Source of the DNA: Lacrimispora saccharolytica
GTDB lineage: Bacteria; Bacillota; Clostridia; Lachnospirales; Lachnospiraceae
DNA: 57,279 nucleotides
Reading direction: 5' to 3'
NCBI GenBank assembly: GCA_016899975.1
Contig: JACJJN010000022.1
Location: forward strand, 1 to 57,279
Below, in pieces: positions 1-9,250 of this stretch (the stretch's first letter is position 1; every line of letters begins with the position of its first letter). The position numbers and the translations under genes were made by a program. The notes under the pieces were generated by a model that saw only the letters and a program-made list of their open reading frames with translations, ran no database searches and was not told the origin of the DNA.

Positions 1-38
1 GCATCCAATTTAAACTGTTTGTCATGTTGCTTTGCCAT
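1..38 (-). CDS. 5' end of a probable IS3-family transposase OrfA (partial)
   Basis: Only the first 12 codons are inside the window, reading MAKQHDKQFKLD on the minus strand; the gene runs off the left edge. The ATG at 38-36 is preceded by a strong AAGGAGG (54-48) at 9-nt spacing. The short basic N-terminus resembles helix-turn-helix OrfA proteins of IS3-type elements, which bind the element ends. The family call rests on 12 residues and is tentative. It is divergent from the response regulator at 135. Confidence 0.45.
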   Translation of the reverse strand, partial: MAKQHDKQFKLD

Positions 39-134
39 AATGAGATCCTCCTTCAGTACGATACTTCTATTGTATCATGTATTGTCTATTTGGAATTTTC
101 TCATTTTGACTTGCACTATTTATATTCTAGCACC

Positions 135-1646
135 ATGTACAGTATTTTGCTGGTTGAAGACGAAAAGCTTGAACTGGAAACCCTTCGAGATTATGTGGAT
201 TGGAAAAAACTGGATATAGGACCTGTCTATACGGCACGTAATGGAAAAAGAGCTATGGAATGTATGGAAGAATACGCTCCGGATATTGTTATAACAGATG
301 TTCAAATGCCTGTAATGAATGGTGTTCAGTTTGCGAAGCAATTGATTGAGAAAGGCTATACACCAAAAATAGTTTTTTTGACGGGATATGATGATTTTGA
401 ATATGTAAAAGCTGCTTTTCAGGTTCAGGCAGTAGATTATCTTTTAAAGCCGTTCATGATTGAAGACATCGAAGCATGCATGGAAAAAGTTAAGAAGGAA
501 CTGGAGAAAGAAAAGATAGAAACATGGTCAAAAAAATATGCTTTTGGGCAGGTGCTGCAAGCGTTTTTGTCGGGGGAGATTACCGAAGAAACAATGAAAG
601 AGTATTGCCGGGCATTGTTGAAACGAGAGGTTTCAAAAATTCGATTTGGGATTGGAGCAATATGCAGTCAGTGTTCAGATGAAGAATTGAATGCTGTGAG
701 ACAGGAATTTCCGGAAGTTTTTTACATTTACCGGCAGAGAGAAATGTCAATTCTCATTCTCAGGGATTATGTTTCGCCGGGCGATGCGCTAGCCAGGGTC
801 GCTGGATTTTTACAGGAAAATTTTCAAAAGAAGAACACGATATTGTATTGCGAACGGCAATGTGATTTAGAACGGCTGAGAAAAATGATGGACGTGTTAT
901 GTCGTTTTACAGATTTTATGTTTTATCAGGAGCCGGGAACTTGTTTGGCTGTAGAAACTGCTTCTGAAAACATGAAAATAATGGAAGGTAAAGCGGACGG
1001 ACACATAAAACAGGAAAGGTTTCGGAATTTGAGAGACGCCTTGGGAAAAGGAGAGCGAGAACAGGTATATGAAATCTGTCACAAGTGTTTCGAAGACATT
1101 TATGGTTATCCTAAAAATATTGCAATCAGAGAGATTTATTCTGTGTATTTATATCTGAAAGATCATCTTGTAGAGGAAGACAATTCATTAAAATTGTGGA
1201 TGGAAGATTATGATTCTATTCGAGAAGAAGATATTCTTGAAGTAGAAAGCTGCAAAGAATTGAAAACATGGATTGAAAATTATATAGAAAAGATTATAAG
1301 TTTTTTTGGAAAACAGAAAGAAAATCCGAACTACTATGCCATTATCCAGACTAAGACCTACCTTCAGAAACATTGTACGGAAAATGTTGGAATCGAAAAA
1401 CTGTCCAGGCAAATCGGATTGTCTCCCAACTATCTGAGAAGCCTATTTAAAGAAGTAACTGGAAAGACAATATTGGAATACAGTATAGAGCTTCGTATGG
1501 AAAAAGCAGCGGAACTTTTAAAAAACAAGTCCTTAAAAATCAAGGAGGTAAGTGCGGCGGTAGGGTATGAAAATGTTTCTTATTTTGGAATGCTGTTTCA
1601 GAGAAAATACGGAGTGACGCCAAATGAATATCGTAAAATGGTTTAA
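135..1646 (+). CDS. YesN-like response regulator, REC plus AraC-type DNA-binding domain
   Basis: Cytoplasmic transcription factor that would be phosphorylated by the kinase encoded next. The 503-residue protein starts MYSILLVEDE, the classic REC beginning. Asp55 in the DVQMP context is the phosphoacceptor and Lys105 (LLKPF) the conserved lysine. A long linker (about 130-390) leads to a C-terminal AraC pair of helix-turn-helices ending VGYENVSYFGMLFQRKYGVT. Upstream in-frame codons exist, but homologous sequence begins at the ATG at 135. No Shine-Dalgarno is visible before it. The 3' end overlaps the kinase start by 23 nt. In the family such regulators activate adjacent sugar transporter operons, so the target is probably the ABC/glycosidase operon at 3604. 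Confidence 0.9.
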   Translation: MYSILLVEDEKLELETLRDYVDWKKLDIGPVYTARNGKRAMECMEEYAPDIVITDVQMPVMNGVQFAKQLIEKGYTPKIVFLTGYDDFEYVKAAFQVQAVDYLLKPFMIEDIEACMEKVKKELEKEKIETWSKKYAFGQVLQAFLSGEITEETMKEYCRALLKREVSKIRFGIGAICSQCSDEELNAVRQEFPEVFYIYRQREMSILILRDYVSPGDALARVAGFLQENFQKKNTILYCERQCDLERLRKMMDVLCRFTDFMFYQEPGTCLAVETASENMKIMEGKADGHIKQERFRNLRDALGKGEREQVYEICHKCFEDIYGYPKNIAIREIYSVYLYLKDHLVEEDNSLKLWMEDYDSIREEDILEVESCKELKTWIENYIEKIISFFGKQKENPNYYAIIQTKTYLQKHCTENVGIEKLSRQIGLSPNYLRSLFKEVTGKTILEYSIELRMEKAAELLKNKSLKIKEVSAAVGYENVSYFGMLFQRKYGVTPNEYRKMV

Positions 1647-3345
1647 GAATCTCAATTTTCAGGGAAAGCTGGTGGTCGGCTACTTGTTCCTGGCATTGAT
1701 ACCAATGCTTTGTGTTACGTGGTATACCTATTTCAATCTTCGTTCTATTTTATTGGAACAAAGTTATGATAACATCAACGAGGAAATAGAAAAAATGAAT
1801 CAGAATTTTTCAATGTTGTTGGAACCCTGTCTGACTACATTGGATATTCTGTACGTTGATGAGAGCCTGTGTGGTTATTTGTCGCAGGATTACAGCAGGG
1901 ATTCTTATGAAGAAATGTTCTACTATATAGACAGAAAAATTACAGGAATTTATCTGGTGAATCCTTCTATTTCCAGAATTCGCTTTTACAGCAGCAACTC
2001 GACGCTTCCTTCTGACAATTATTATTTTTTCAATGAAAATGTGATGGCGGATCAGGAGAGAAGTCACACGAGACAGGCAAAGGGGAAAGTAGTACTCAAC
2101 GGAGTTAATTCACCAGAGGGGGAGATGCATCTGTGTTTGGAACGTCTGCTGAATGTATATCCACAAGGAAAAACGGAAAGCATTCTGTCATTGGAAATAG
2201 AGTCCAATCTACTGAACGAATTTGTAAAAACACAGAATAAGACGGACACAATTTTTCTTACAGACAGTAGTGGGATGATTCTGGCAGCTTCTCGTCCAGA
2301 AAGGGTTGGAAAGAATATTGTTCAGTGGATGCCGGACTGGAAACCGGCAGACAAGATCCAGACAGAATTTACGGATGAAGGAGCAGATAAGATTGGAATC
2401 TCGACAGAGTCTTCATTTGAAACTTATATTGTTATGATTTCTGATAAAGAGGCAACATTGAAAAATATGAAAACGGTTTCCGGGCAGATGATGTTTCTGA
2501 TATTTTTGAGTGCAGCAGTTGTGATGATCCTGATCCTTCTGTACAGCAAATGGCTTTCGGACAGAGTATCTAAAGTAATGTATGCGGCGCGAAAACTGGG
2601 AGACGGTGAGTTTGATTATGTATTGGAAGATATGGGAAAGGATGAAATAGGACAAATTGGAGATGCATTCAATGTTCTTAATGTAAAGATTCAGCGGCTG
2701 ATTCGGGAAAATTACGAGAAAAAAATCAAATTACAGTCGGAGGAACTAAACTTAATGCAGGAGCAGATTAATCCGCATTTCTTATATAATGCATTATCTG
2801 TGATTTCAGCGATGGCTTTGAGAGAAAGAGGAATGCAGACTGTAAAAAGCGTAAAATACCTCGCGGATTTTTACAGAATTTCTCTGAATAAAGGAAAACA
2901 AATTCTTTCCATCCAGGAAGAAGTGGAACTTTTGAAGAATTATATGAAAATACAAAAACTTCGGTTTGGTTCCAGTATACAGGTTGAGTATGATATAAAA
3001 AAAGAACTTCTCACACTGAAGACCATAAAGCTTTTGCTTCAGCCTCTGGTCGAAAATTCGATTCACCATGGCAGGAAAAGTGATGAGGAGGTGTTGATGA
3101 TCCGAGTCCGTGTTCAACTGGATGGTGAGCGTGTTTGCTTTTCTGTGGAGGATAATGGAGTTGGAATTAAACAGGATAAATTAGAAAAACTCAGGAGTCA
3201 GTTGGAAAAATTTGAAGAAGGTTACGGACTGAAAAATGTTCATAATCGTGTTCGCCTTACATATGGTGAAGAATATGGTGTGAAAATAGAAAGTGTTTTC
3301 GGGAAAGGAACCAGGGTGTTGGTTTATATTCCGATAATATATTGA
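1624..3345 (+). CDS. YesM-like sensor histidine kinase
   Basis: Membrane sensor kinase of 573 residues, partner of the preceding regulator. A transmembrane helix near residues 15-37 and a second near 283-305 bracket an extracellular sensor region of about 245 residues, followed by a HAMP segment. The His_kinase core EQINPHFLYN places the phosphorylated histidine at His385. The ATPase domain has the N box VENSIHHG (about 477), the G box DNGVGI (about 510) and a C-terminal YGLKNVHNR segment typical of LytS/YesM kinases. The ATG at 1624 lies inside the regulator's 3' end, implying translational coupling. The ligand is probably a sugar or glycan fragment, inferred from the downstream importer. 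Confidence 0.92.
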   Translation: MNIVKWFKNLNFQGKLVVGYLFLALIPMLCVTWYTYFNLRSILLEQSYDNINEEIEKMNQNFSMLLEPCLTTLDILYVDESLCGYLSQDYSRDSYEEMFYYIDRKITGIYLVNPSISRIRFYSSNSTLPSDNYYFFNENVMADQERSHTRQAKGKVVLNGVNSPEGEMHLCLERLLNVYPQGKTESILSLEIESNLLNEFVKTQNKTDTIFLTDSSGMILAASRPERVGKNIVQWMPDWKPADKIQTEFTDEGADKIGISTESSFETYIVMISDKEATLKNMKTVSGQMMFLIFLSAAVVMILILLYSKWLSDRVSKVMYAARKLGDGEFDYVLEDMGKDEIGQIGDAFNVLNVKIQRLIRENYEKKIKLQSEELNLMQEQINPHFLYNALSVISAMALRERGMQTVKSVKYLADFYRISLNKGKQILSIQEEVELLKNYMKIQKLRFGSSIQVEYDIKKELLTLKTIKLLLQPLVENSIHHGRKSDEEVLMIRVRVQLDGERVCFSVEDNGVGIKQDKLEKLRSQLEKFEEGYGLKNVHNRVRLTYGEEYGVKIESVFGKGTRVLVYIPIIY

Positions 3346-3349
3346 AGAA

Positions 3350-3396
3350 AAGCATATACATAAAACAGCGTGTCTGGATATGTATATGCTTTTTTT
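3350..3396 (+). terminator. Rho-independent terminator after the two-component genes
   Basis: A 13-bp stem (AAGCATATACATA at 3350-3362 with its complement at 3379-3391) is followed by a run of seven T. It separates the regulatory pair from the transporter operon. Confidence 0.85.
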
Positions 3397-3520
3397 GCGT
3401 CATGGAAGATTAATAGGATAAAATCTTTAAATAGTGGTATAAATCATAAGATTATGGTATTTGTAAAAGAAATTCTTTTGAAAATAGTTAAATTGTGATG
3501 ACTTTCGTAGGAATGGTAGA

Positions 3521-3549
3521 TTGGAATTATGCTAAATGTATATTAAAAT
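3521..3549 (+). promoter_or_regulatory. Putative sigma-A promoter of the transporter/glycosidase operon
   Basis: TTGGAA (3521-3526), a 17-nt spacer and TAAAAT (3544-3549) lie 55 nt before the permease start. The -35 match is weak, as expected for an activator-dependent promoter. The AT-rich stretch from 3400 upstream would hold the regulator's site, but I cannot pick out a convincing repeat there. Confidence 0.4.
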
Positions 3550-3603
3550 GTGAAAGAACAAATAAAAATTGTGCAATAAGACAATAAGAAAGGAGAGAAG
3601 GAT

Positions 3604-4551
3604 GTGAAAAAGGAGAAATCTAAGCATAAAAGTATACGAAAACAATTTTGGTCACAGAGATATTTGTTTTTGTTGCTTTTACCGGCGCTGGTATGGGTAG
3701 TACTGATTTGTTATGCGCCGATGACAGGATTGTACATGGCGTTTATCAACTATACGCCTCAGGGAAACGGTTACTTTGCAGATATGGTAAATTCACAGTT
3801 TGTCGGATTGGATTGGTTCGAATACTTTTTTTCGACTGATTTTCTAATGATAATGAGAAACACCCTGGCAACCAGCCTTCTTACGCTGGTGTTCTCATTT
3901 CCATTGCCGATTATTCTGGCACTCTGTTTGAATGAAGTGAAGAATCAGCGGGTAAAAAAATTTGTGCAGACATCTTCGTACATACCGTACTTTATTTCAT
4001 GGGTTATCGCGGCGAATATTTTCCTGACTTTTCTGTCAGCAGATGGTGTGATTAACCATCTTCTGCAATTTCTCGGGCTGACAGATCAGGAAATTCTGTT
4101 TTTTCAAAACGGACCGTATTTTTGGTGGATCATTGCAATAGCAAATGCATGGAAGGTTCTTGGATACAACGCTATTATTTATATGGCTGCCATTTCTGGA
4201 ATCAGTCAGGATATGTACGAGGCTGCAGATGTGGATGGAGCTACAAGGATGCAGAAAATTTTGCATATTACGTTGCCTGCGCTTCGCCCCACTATCCTGA
4301 TTCTGCTGATTTTGGCAATCGGAGGTGTTTTGAATACCGGATATGAGCAGCAGCTGTTAATGTCCAACGATTCAATACTTAATTATTCGGATGTGCTTGA
4401 CACTTACGCATACCGATATGGTTTAAAAAATGGTATGTATTCTTATGGTACAGCTGTAGGGTTGTTTAAGTCGGTGGTATCATTTCTGCTGGTGATCAGC
4501 GCAAATGCTCTGTCAAGAAAATTCAGCGATGATAATACTGCATTATTCTAA
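3604..4551 (+). CDS. ABC sugar importer permease 1 (LplB/CUT1-like)
   Basis: Inner permease of a carbohydrate-uptake-1 ABC importer, 315 residues with six predicted membrane segments after a basic N-terminus. The EAA loop that docks the ATPase is visible as EAADVDGATRMQKILHITLP at about residues 206-225. It starts with GTG at 3604; an ATG at 3602 is immediately closed by TGA. AGGAGAG lies just upstream. It belongs to the LplB group, which imports oligosaccharides with a partner permease and a large lipoprotein, both encoded next. No ATPase gene is present, so it probably uses a shared MsmX-like ATPase encoded elsewhere (a family habit, not seen here). Confidence 0.93.
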   Translation: MKKEKSKHKSIRKQFWSQRYLFLLLLPALVWVVLICYAPMTGLYMAFINYTPQGNGYFADMVNSQFVGLDWFEYFFSTDFLMIMRNTLATSLLTLVFSFPLPIILALCLNEVKNQRVKKFVQTSSYIPYFISWVIAANIFLTFLSADGVINHLLQFLGLTDQEILFFQNGPYFWWIIAIANAWKVLGYNAIIYMAAISGISQDMYEAADVDGATRMQKILHITLPALRPTILILLILAIGGVLNTGYEQQLLMSNDSILNYSDVLDTYAYRYGLKNGMYSYGTAVGLFKSVVSFLLVISANALSRKFSDDNTALF

Positions 4552-4565
4552 AGGGGGGATAAGGA

Positions 4566-5459
4566 ATGAAAACGGCTAAACTCAGAAAAAAACGCTGTGC
4601 ATCGGACTGGTTTCTGGATATTTTTAAAGTCATTTTCCTTATTCTGGTGACGGTGATTTGCGTATATCCATTTTGGAATATTTTTATTGTTTCTATTAAC
4701 GACGCGACGGATGCTTTGCGAGGGGGCTTGTATTTTCTCCCTAGAAAGTTAAGTTTTGCGAGTTACGCGGATATCTTGACCAGAGAAACGTTCCTGCATG
4801 GTATATGGATTACAGTGTTGCGAACGGTCATTGGAACTCCGCTGGCGGTTCTGGTGACAACTATGCTGGCTTATGTTCTTTCAAGAGAGGATCTGCTATG
4901 GAAAAAACCGTTGAATCTGTTGTTTATTTTTACAATGTATTTCGGCGGAGGTATGGTTCCGTACTATATGGTTCTGAAAAATCTTGGAATGCTAAATAAT
5001 TTTATTGTATTTATCTTTCCAAATCTGGTCAGTGTTTATAACATGATTCTCGTAAAGAACTATATTGAAGGGATGCCAAAAGAAATTTTTGAGTCGTCAA
5101 AAATCGATGGTGCGAACGACCTTACGGTATTTTTCCGGATGGTATTACCATTGTCTAAGCCGATCATTATGACGATTGCTCTTTTTGTGGCTGTTATGCA
5201 TTGGAATTCGTGGTTTGATGCATATTTGTATACGAATTCCCAGTCGCTGAAAACGATGCAGTCGATTCTTGTGGAAATATTGAATCAGTATCAGACATCG
5301 TCGGCGAATCAGGCGGCAAACCAGGCCGGGCAGCAGCTTACTCCGGATAGTATTCGAATGGCGGCGACTATGATCGCGACGATTCCGATTATTATGGTAT
5401 ATCCGTTTATTCAAAAATATTTTGTAAAGGGAATTATGCTTGGTTCAGTGAAAAGCTAA
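4566..5459 (+). CDS. ABC sugar importer permease 2 (YtcP/LplC-like)
   Basis: Second permease of the same importer, 297 residues with six predicted membrane spans. Its EAA-type loop reads ESSKIDGANDLTVFFRMVLP at about 176-195. The periplasmic insert before the last helix contains an Ala/Gln-rich stretch (SSANQAANQAGQQL), seen in this YtcP group. It starts 14 nt after permease 1, behind a GGGGGGATAAGG-type ribosome-binding site, and is followed after 20 nt by the binding protein. Operon order and family type agree with import of a di- or oligosaccharide. Confidence 0.93.
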   Translation: MKTAKLRKKRCASDWFLDIFKVIFLILVTVICVYPFWNIFIVSINDATDALRGGLYFLPRKLSFASYADILTRETFLHGIWITVLRTVIGTPLAVLVTTMLAYVLSREDLLWKKPLNLLFIFTMYFGGGMVPYYMVLKNLGMLNNFIVFIFPNLVSVYNMILVKNYIEGMPKEIFESSKIDGANDLTVFFRMVLPLSKPIIMTIALFVAVMHWNSWFDAYLYTNSQSLKTMQSILVEILNQYQTSSANQAANQAGQQLTPDSIRMAATMIATIPIIMVYPFIQKYFVKGIMLGSVKS

Positions 5460-5479
5460 AATGAAGGAGGAACAAACTT

Positions 5480-7084
5480 ATGAAAATGAAAAAAATTGCC
5501 GCGTTATTTTTGAGTGGTATTCTGGCAGCAGGTACACTGGCAGGATGTCAGGGTGGTCAGGATACGGAAGACACATCTTCAACAGCAAACGATGCGTCGA
5601 CAGATGGAGTTACAATCTCTATTTTTGATAAAAACTCAGGAAGCAATACTTTTGATGATCCTGTGGCGAAAGCCATTATGGAAAAGACGGGCATTAATAT
5701 TCAAGTGGAAAATCCAAGTGGAGATCCGCTGGAAAAATTAAATCTGATGCTGACCGGGCAGAATTATCCGGACATTGTTCTGATGGAGAGAGGAAATGAT
5801 ATAGTAAATCGTTATATTGAAGCGGGAGCCCTGATCCCGTTGAATGATCTCATTGATGAATATGGACCGAATGTCAAGGAAATGTATGGTGATGTGCTGA
5901 AAAAGAGCCGTTACAGTGATGGAAAAAATTATTACCTGAATAACTGGTACGGAGTGGATCCTGATCCGGTGGCAGGTGTATTGATGCGCTATGATTTTCT
6001 GTGTGAGATCGTGGGTCAAGAGCGTGCGGACAGCAATGAACCTTTTACACAAAGTGAATATGTTGACATATGTAAACAGTTTATGGAAAAACATCCGACT
6101 ATCGATGGAAAGGAAAGCATTGCCATCACATTAAACGGCGAAGACAAAAATTACGAAGGCACTATAAAAGGAATGTATGGACTGAAGACTTATTATGAGT
6201 CGGATAGTGGTTTGGAACATATTGCAAAAGCGCCTGAGTATAAAGAAATGATGGGATTTATGAACGATCTTTATACGCAAGGACTTCTTGATAAGGAATG
6301 GGTTGTTAATAAAAAGGAACAATGGACTCAGAAACTGTCGGCAGGAAATGTGTTCAGTACTTTCTGTTCTTATTGGGATGTAGATGCGGCTAACACGTCG
6401 CTTGCTACCAGTGTAGGTGAAAATGCACAATTTTATACCTATAAAGTTGTTGCGGACGATGTGGATCCTTCCGAGACTACATTTTCCGGAAGAAGTACAT
6501 TGGGATGGGATGCTATTGCGATTACCAACAACTGCAAAAATCCTGAAGCGGCTATGAAGTTGATCGATTTCCTTGCCAGCGAGGAAGGACAGTACCTGAT
6601 GATGTGGGGAATCGAAGGGGAGAATTATGATATTGTTGATGGAAAACATGTTCCGCACCAGGATTTAATCGATGGTTTTCAAACGGATTGGGACGCGACC
6701 GTTCAGGAAACTGGAGCAAGAAAATGGACATGGTTTATCAAAAACGGAAATGGTAGTGATGGAACTCCTTATGATGTAACAAAGTATGAGGTTTCAAAAA
6801 CTACACAGCTTGCGCAAGATCGTTTTGGAGAAAGTGACCGATGGGATACTTCTGAGTTCGATGGTCTTACTCCTGCGGGAAGTACACCGGAAGGCTTGAA
6901 ATGGCAGAAGATAGAGGATATCTTCGATCAGGAGTTTCCGAAGATTGTAAATGCATCATCCCATGACGAGGCAATGGCTGAATACGACAAAATGCTTTCT
7001 GATATGGAGAACGCAGGACTGGAAGAGGTTGAGAAGGTAATTACGGAGAACTATCAGGAGAGGATGGAACTCTGGGGTGAATAA
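5480..7084 (+). CDS. Extracellular sugar-binding lipoprotein of the ABC importer
   Basis: A 534-residue solute-binding protein of the large LplA-like kind. The N-terminus MKMKKIAALFLSGILAAGTL ends in the lipobox LAGC, so Cys23 would be lipidated and the protein anchored outside the membrane. A Thr/Ser/Asp-rich linker follows, then the bilobed binding domain with the typical stretches KLNLMLTGQNYPDIVLM and NCKNPEAAMKLIDFLASEEG. AGGAGG sits 10 nt upstream of the ATG. Large LplA-type proteins usually bind oligosaccharides. The glycosidase that follows suggests an alpha-galactoside-type ligand, but the specificity cannot be read from sequence. Confidence 0.92.
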   Translation: MKMKKIAALFLSGILAAGTLAGCQGGQDTEDTSSTANDASTDGVTISIFDKNSGSNTFDDPVAKAIMEKTGINIQVENPSGDPLEKLNLMLTGQNYPDIVLMERGNDIVNRYIEAGALIPLNDLIDEYGPNVKEMYGDVLKKSRYSDGKNYYLNNWYGVDPDPVAGVLMRYDFLCEIVGQERADSNEPFTQSEYVDICKQFMEKHPTIDGKESIAITLNGEDKNYEGTIKGMYGLKTYYESDSGLEHIAKAPEYKEMMGFMNDLYTQGLLDKEWVVNKKEQWTQKLSAGNVFSTFCSYWDVDAANTSLATSVGENAQFYTYKVVADDVDPSETTFSGRSTLGWDAIAITNNCKNPEAAMKLIDFLASEEGQYLMMWGIEGENYDIVDGKHVPHQDLIDGFQTDWDATVQETGARKWTWFIKNGNGSDGTPYDVTKYEVSKTTQLAQDRFGESDRWDTSEFDGLTPAGSTPEGLKWQKIEDIFDQEFPKIVNASSHDEAMAEYDKMLSDMENAGLEEVEKVITENYQERMELWGE

Positions 7085-7105
7085 ATTAATAAAATAATTC
7101 TGTTG

Positions 7106-7146
7106 TCAAGTACGGCTCGCCGTGATCTACGTCGAGTCGTACTTGA
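7106..7146 (+). other. Stem-loop between the binding-protein and glycosidase genes
   Basis: A 14-bp stem (TCAAGTACGGCTCG at 7106-7119 with its complement at 7133-7146, one G-U pair) has a 13-nt loop. No T run follows, so it is not a normal terminator. Hairpins at this spot in sugar operons often protect the abundant binding-protein mRNA or dampen downstream transcription; that role is inferred. Confidence 0.6.
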
Positions 7147-7207
7147 TGTATGGGAAGGTATCGTGTATTTGAGAGAAGGAAAAAAGCGGGAGGAATCGTG
7201 TGAAACT

Positions 7208-9175
7208 ATGAATTACTGGAGGGAAGAAAACGGAAAATTTTCCTGGTTTATTGAACAGCAAAAAATATTTTCTGGCTATGGAATGGTATTGCTTAATGAT
7301 GGAAGAATAATAGATACTAGAACAGCAAAACAAATTCTGAAGAATGAAGAGAGGTTTCAGGATTTGTTGGGAAATGGAACGTGTGTAACTGTCACATACA
7401 GAGTCGGTAAGGAATTGTATTATCAGCAGAAGTTGTATGCTTATGAGGAAGGTTTTGCATTGGCAAGGGGGAGTGTATATGAAACTGGAAAAACTGTTGA
7501 GGTCAAAAAGTTTTTCCCTCTTATCACGGAAACCCCTGAACGAAATGTTCCCGATATTTTTCGAAGCCTGAGCACAAAAATGCTGCTTGTTCCTTACGAC
7601 AATACAATGTGGGTACGCTATGAGGCTGTTCCATTGCGTCCCGGGAGAACCAGTTATGATATGACAGTACTGTACTCAGAAAGCAAGCGTTCGGGAATAA
7701 TGATGGGAGCAGTAGACTTTGATACCTGGAAAAATGCTGTCAGGTGTTCTGGAAATGATGCCAGGGTTATGGAATGTATTTGTGGAGTTGCTGATGCCGG
7801 TACTCACGATACTTGTGAACACGGAACGGTAAAAGGGGAACGTGTGGAGTCCTCAGGATTTCTGTTTTTGTATGGGGAAGATTATAGAACATTGTTGGAA
7901 ACGTATGGAAAAATTTTGAAAAGAAAGAATCCTCCTATGAAATGGAAGGAAGGGGTACCGTTCGGGTGGAATTCCTGGTCGGGTCTGGCAATGAATATCA
8001 ATGAGAAAAATTATCAGGAGGCAGGAGAATACCTAGGTGAAATACTTCAGAAGGTGGGTTTTGAAAACAATAAGACTACATATGTAAATTTTGATGCTGG
8101 ATGGAACCGATTGTCTGAGGAACAGCTGGTAAAATTAAATGAGCATTTTCATGGATGCAATCAGAAGACGGGGATTTATCTTTCACCCTTTGCATTCTTT
8201 GCAGGGGATGAAAAAATAAATAATGAGATTCCATCATGTCCAGGACACACTTTTGAGGAAATTCTCTTGAAGGATAGCAGAGGAAATATACTTTCGAGGG
8301 TAGATGGCGCGGTGCCAATGGATGTAACTCATCCGTTGTGGAAAAAATATACAAAGAATATTTTACAGAAATTTGCTGAATGGGGATTTGACTATTTGAA
8401 GCTGGATTTTCTCAGTCATGGAGCTATGGAAGGATGCCATTATAACAAAGATTGTCAGACAGGGCGTCAGGCAATCGCTGAAGGGTATCGGTTTCTGAAG
8501 GAAAATCTGTCGGAAGAAAAACTTGGGCGCCCATTCTTTCTGAGTCTCTCTATTGCGCCGTTGTTTCCGCAGGGAATGGGGCATGCGCGCAGATTCTCCT
8601 GTGATGCGTTTGGTACTGCGGAGGATACGGAATATGTGTTGAATGCACTTACATATGCCTGGTGGCAAAATGGTACGCTGTATCAGTATAATGATCCGGA
8701 TCATATCTCCTTGTATCGCAGTTTCAACTATGAGAGGACGACAGAATTTGGGGAGGCAAAGGCACGGTACACATCAGCAGCTATTTCTGGAACGGTCATG
8801 ATGCTGAGTGAAGATTTTGGTGAAAAGGGAATTTTTCGAAATGAGGATCAGGAGAACGCCAGAATCAGGGCGCAAGAACTCTGCAGTCAGAGAGAAATAC
8901 AGAAAATTGCTGCGTCTGGAATCAGTTTTCGTCCTGCGGAATCTGCAGGAACAGGGGCATCCTCTTGGTATACCGCACAGATTCATGGACAAAAGTATGT
9001 AGCTGTATTTCATTTAAAGAAAACCCCGGCTTCCTATGTGTTTGATTTGGAAGAAGAAGGAGTCGGTGGTTCGGAGGCGGTTGAACTCTGGACAGGGGCA
9101 ACTTACAAAATAGAAGATGGAAAGCTGCACTGGTCAACGAATAAGATTGACGCAGCAGTTTTTGCTATTGACTGA
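7208..9175 (+). CDS. Clan GH-D glycoside hydrolase (GH36/alpha-galactosidase-like)
   Basis: Cytoplasmic enzyme of 655 residues that probably hydrolyses the imported sugar at an alpha-galactosyl-type linkage. No signal peptide is seen. An N-terminal beta-rich domain is followed by a TIM barrel opening with FGWNSWSG (about 253), then KTGIYLSPF and YLKLDFLSHG, where Asp400 matches the GH-D nucleophile. The acid/base Asp is probably in the SCDAFGTAED stretch. An open frame extends to a TTG at 7103, but that part crosses the intergenic hairpin. The ATG at 7208, with GGGAGG about 14 nt upstream, is the likelier start; a GTG at 7163 is possible. Related clan members act on N-acetylgalactosaminides, so the substrate is uncertain. 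Confidence 0.82.
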   Translation: MNYWREENGKFSWFIEQQKIFSGYGMVLLNDGRIIDTRTAKQILKNEERFQDLLGNGTCVTVTYRVGKELYYQQKLYAYEEGFALARGSVYETGKTVEVKKFFPLITETPERNVPDIFRSLSTKMLLVPYDNTMWVRYEAVPLRPGRTSYDMTVLYSESKRSGIMMGAVDFDTWKNAVRCSGNDARVMECICGVADAGTHDTCEHGTVKGERVESSGFLFLYGEDYRTLLETYGKILKRKNPPMKWKEGVPFGWNSWSGLAMNINEKNYQEAGEYLGEILQKVGFENNKTTYVNFDAGWNRLSEEQLVKLNEHFHGCNQKTGIYLSPFAFFAGDEKINNEIPSCPGHTFEEILLKDSRGNILSRVDGAVPMDVTHPLWKKYTKNILQKFAEWGFDYLKLDFLSHGAMEGCHYNKDCQTGRQAIAEGYRFLKENLSEEKLGRPFFLSLSIAPLFPQGMGHARRFSCDAFGTAEDTEYVLNALTYAWWQNGTLYQYNDPDHISLYRSFNYERTTEFGEAKARYTSAAISGTVMMLSEDFGEKGIFRNEDQENARIRAQELCSQREIQKIAASGISFRPAESAGTGASSWYTAQIHGQKYVAVFHLKKTPASYVFDLEEEGVGGSEAVELWTGATYKIEDGKLHWSTNKIDAAVFAID

Positions 9176-9212
9176 ATCGAGAAGATAATTTTGGATAAAT
9201 TAAATTACTCAT

Positions 9213-9250
9213 CGGGACAGATTTACCAAAAAATCTGTCCCGGTATTTTT
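9213..9250 (+). terminator. Terminator of the sugar operon
   Basis: A perfect 12-bp stem (CGGGACAGATTT at 9213-9224 with 9231-9242) has a 6-nt loop, then GTATTTTT. It ends transcription of the transporter/glycosidase operon and abuts the 3' end of the convergent HxlR gene. Confidence 0.88.
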
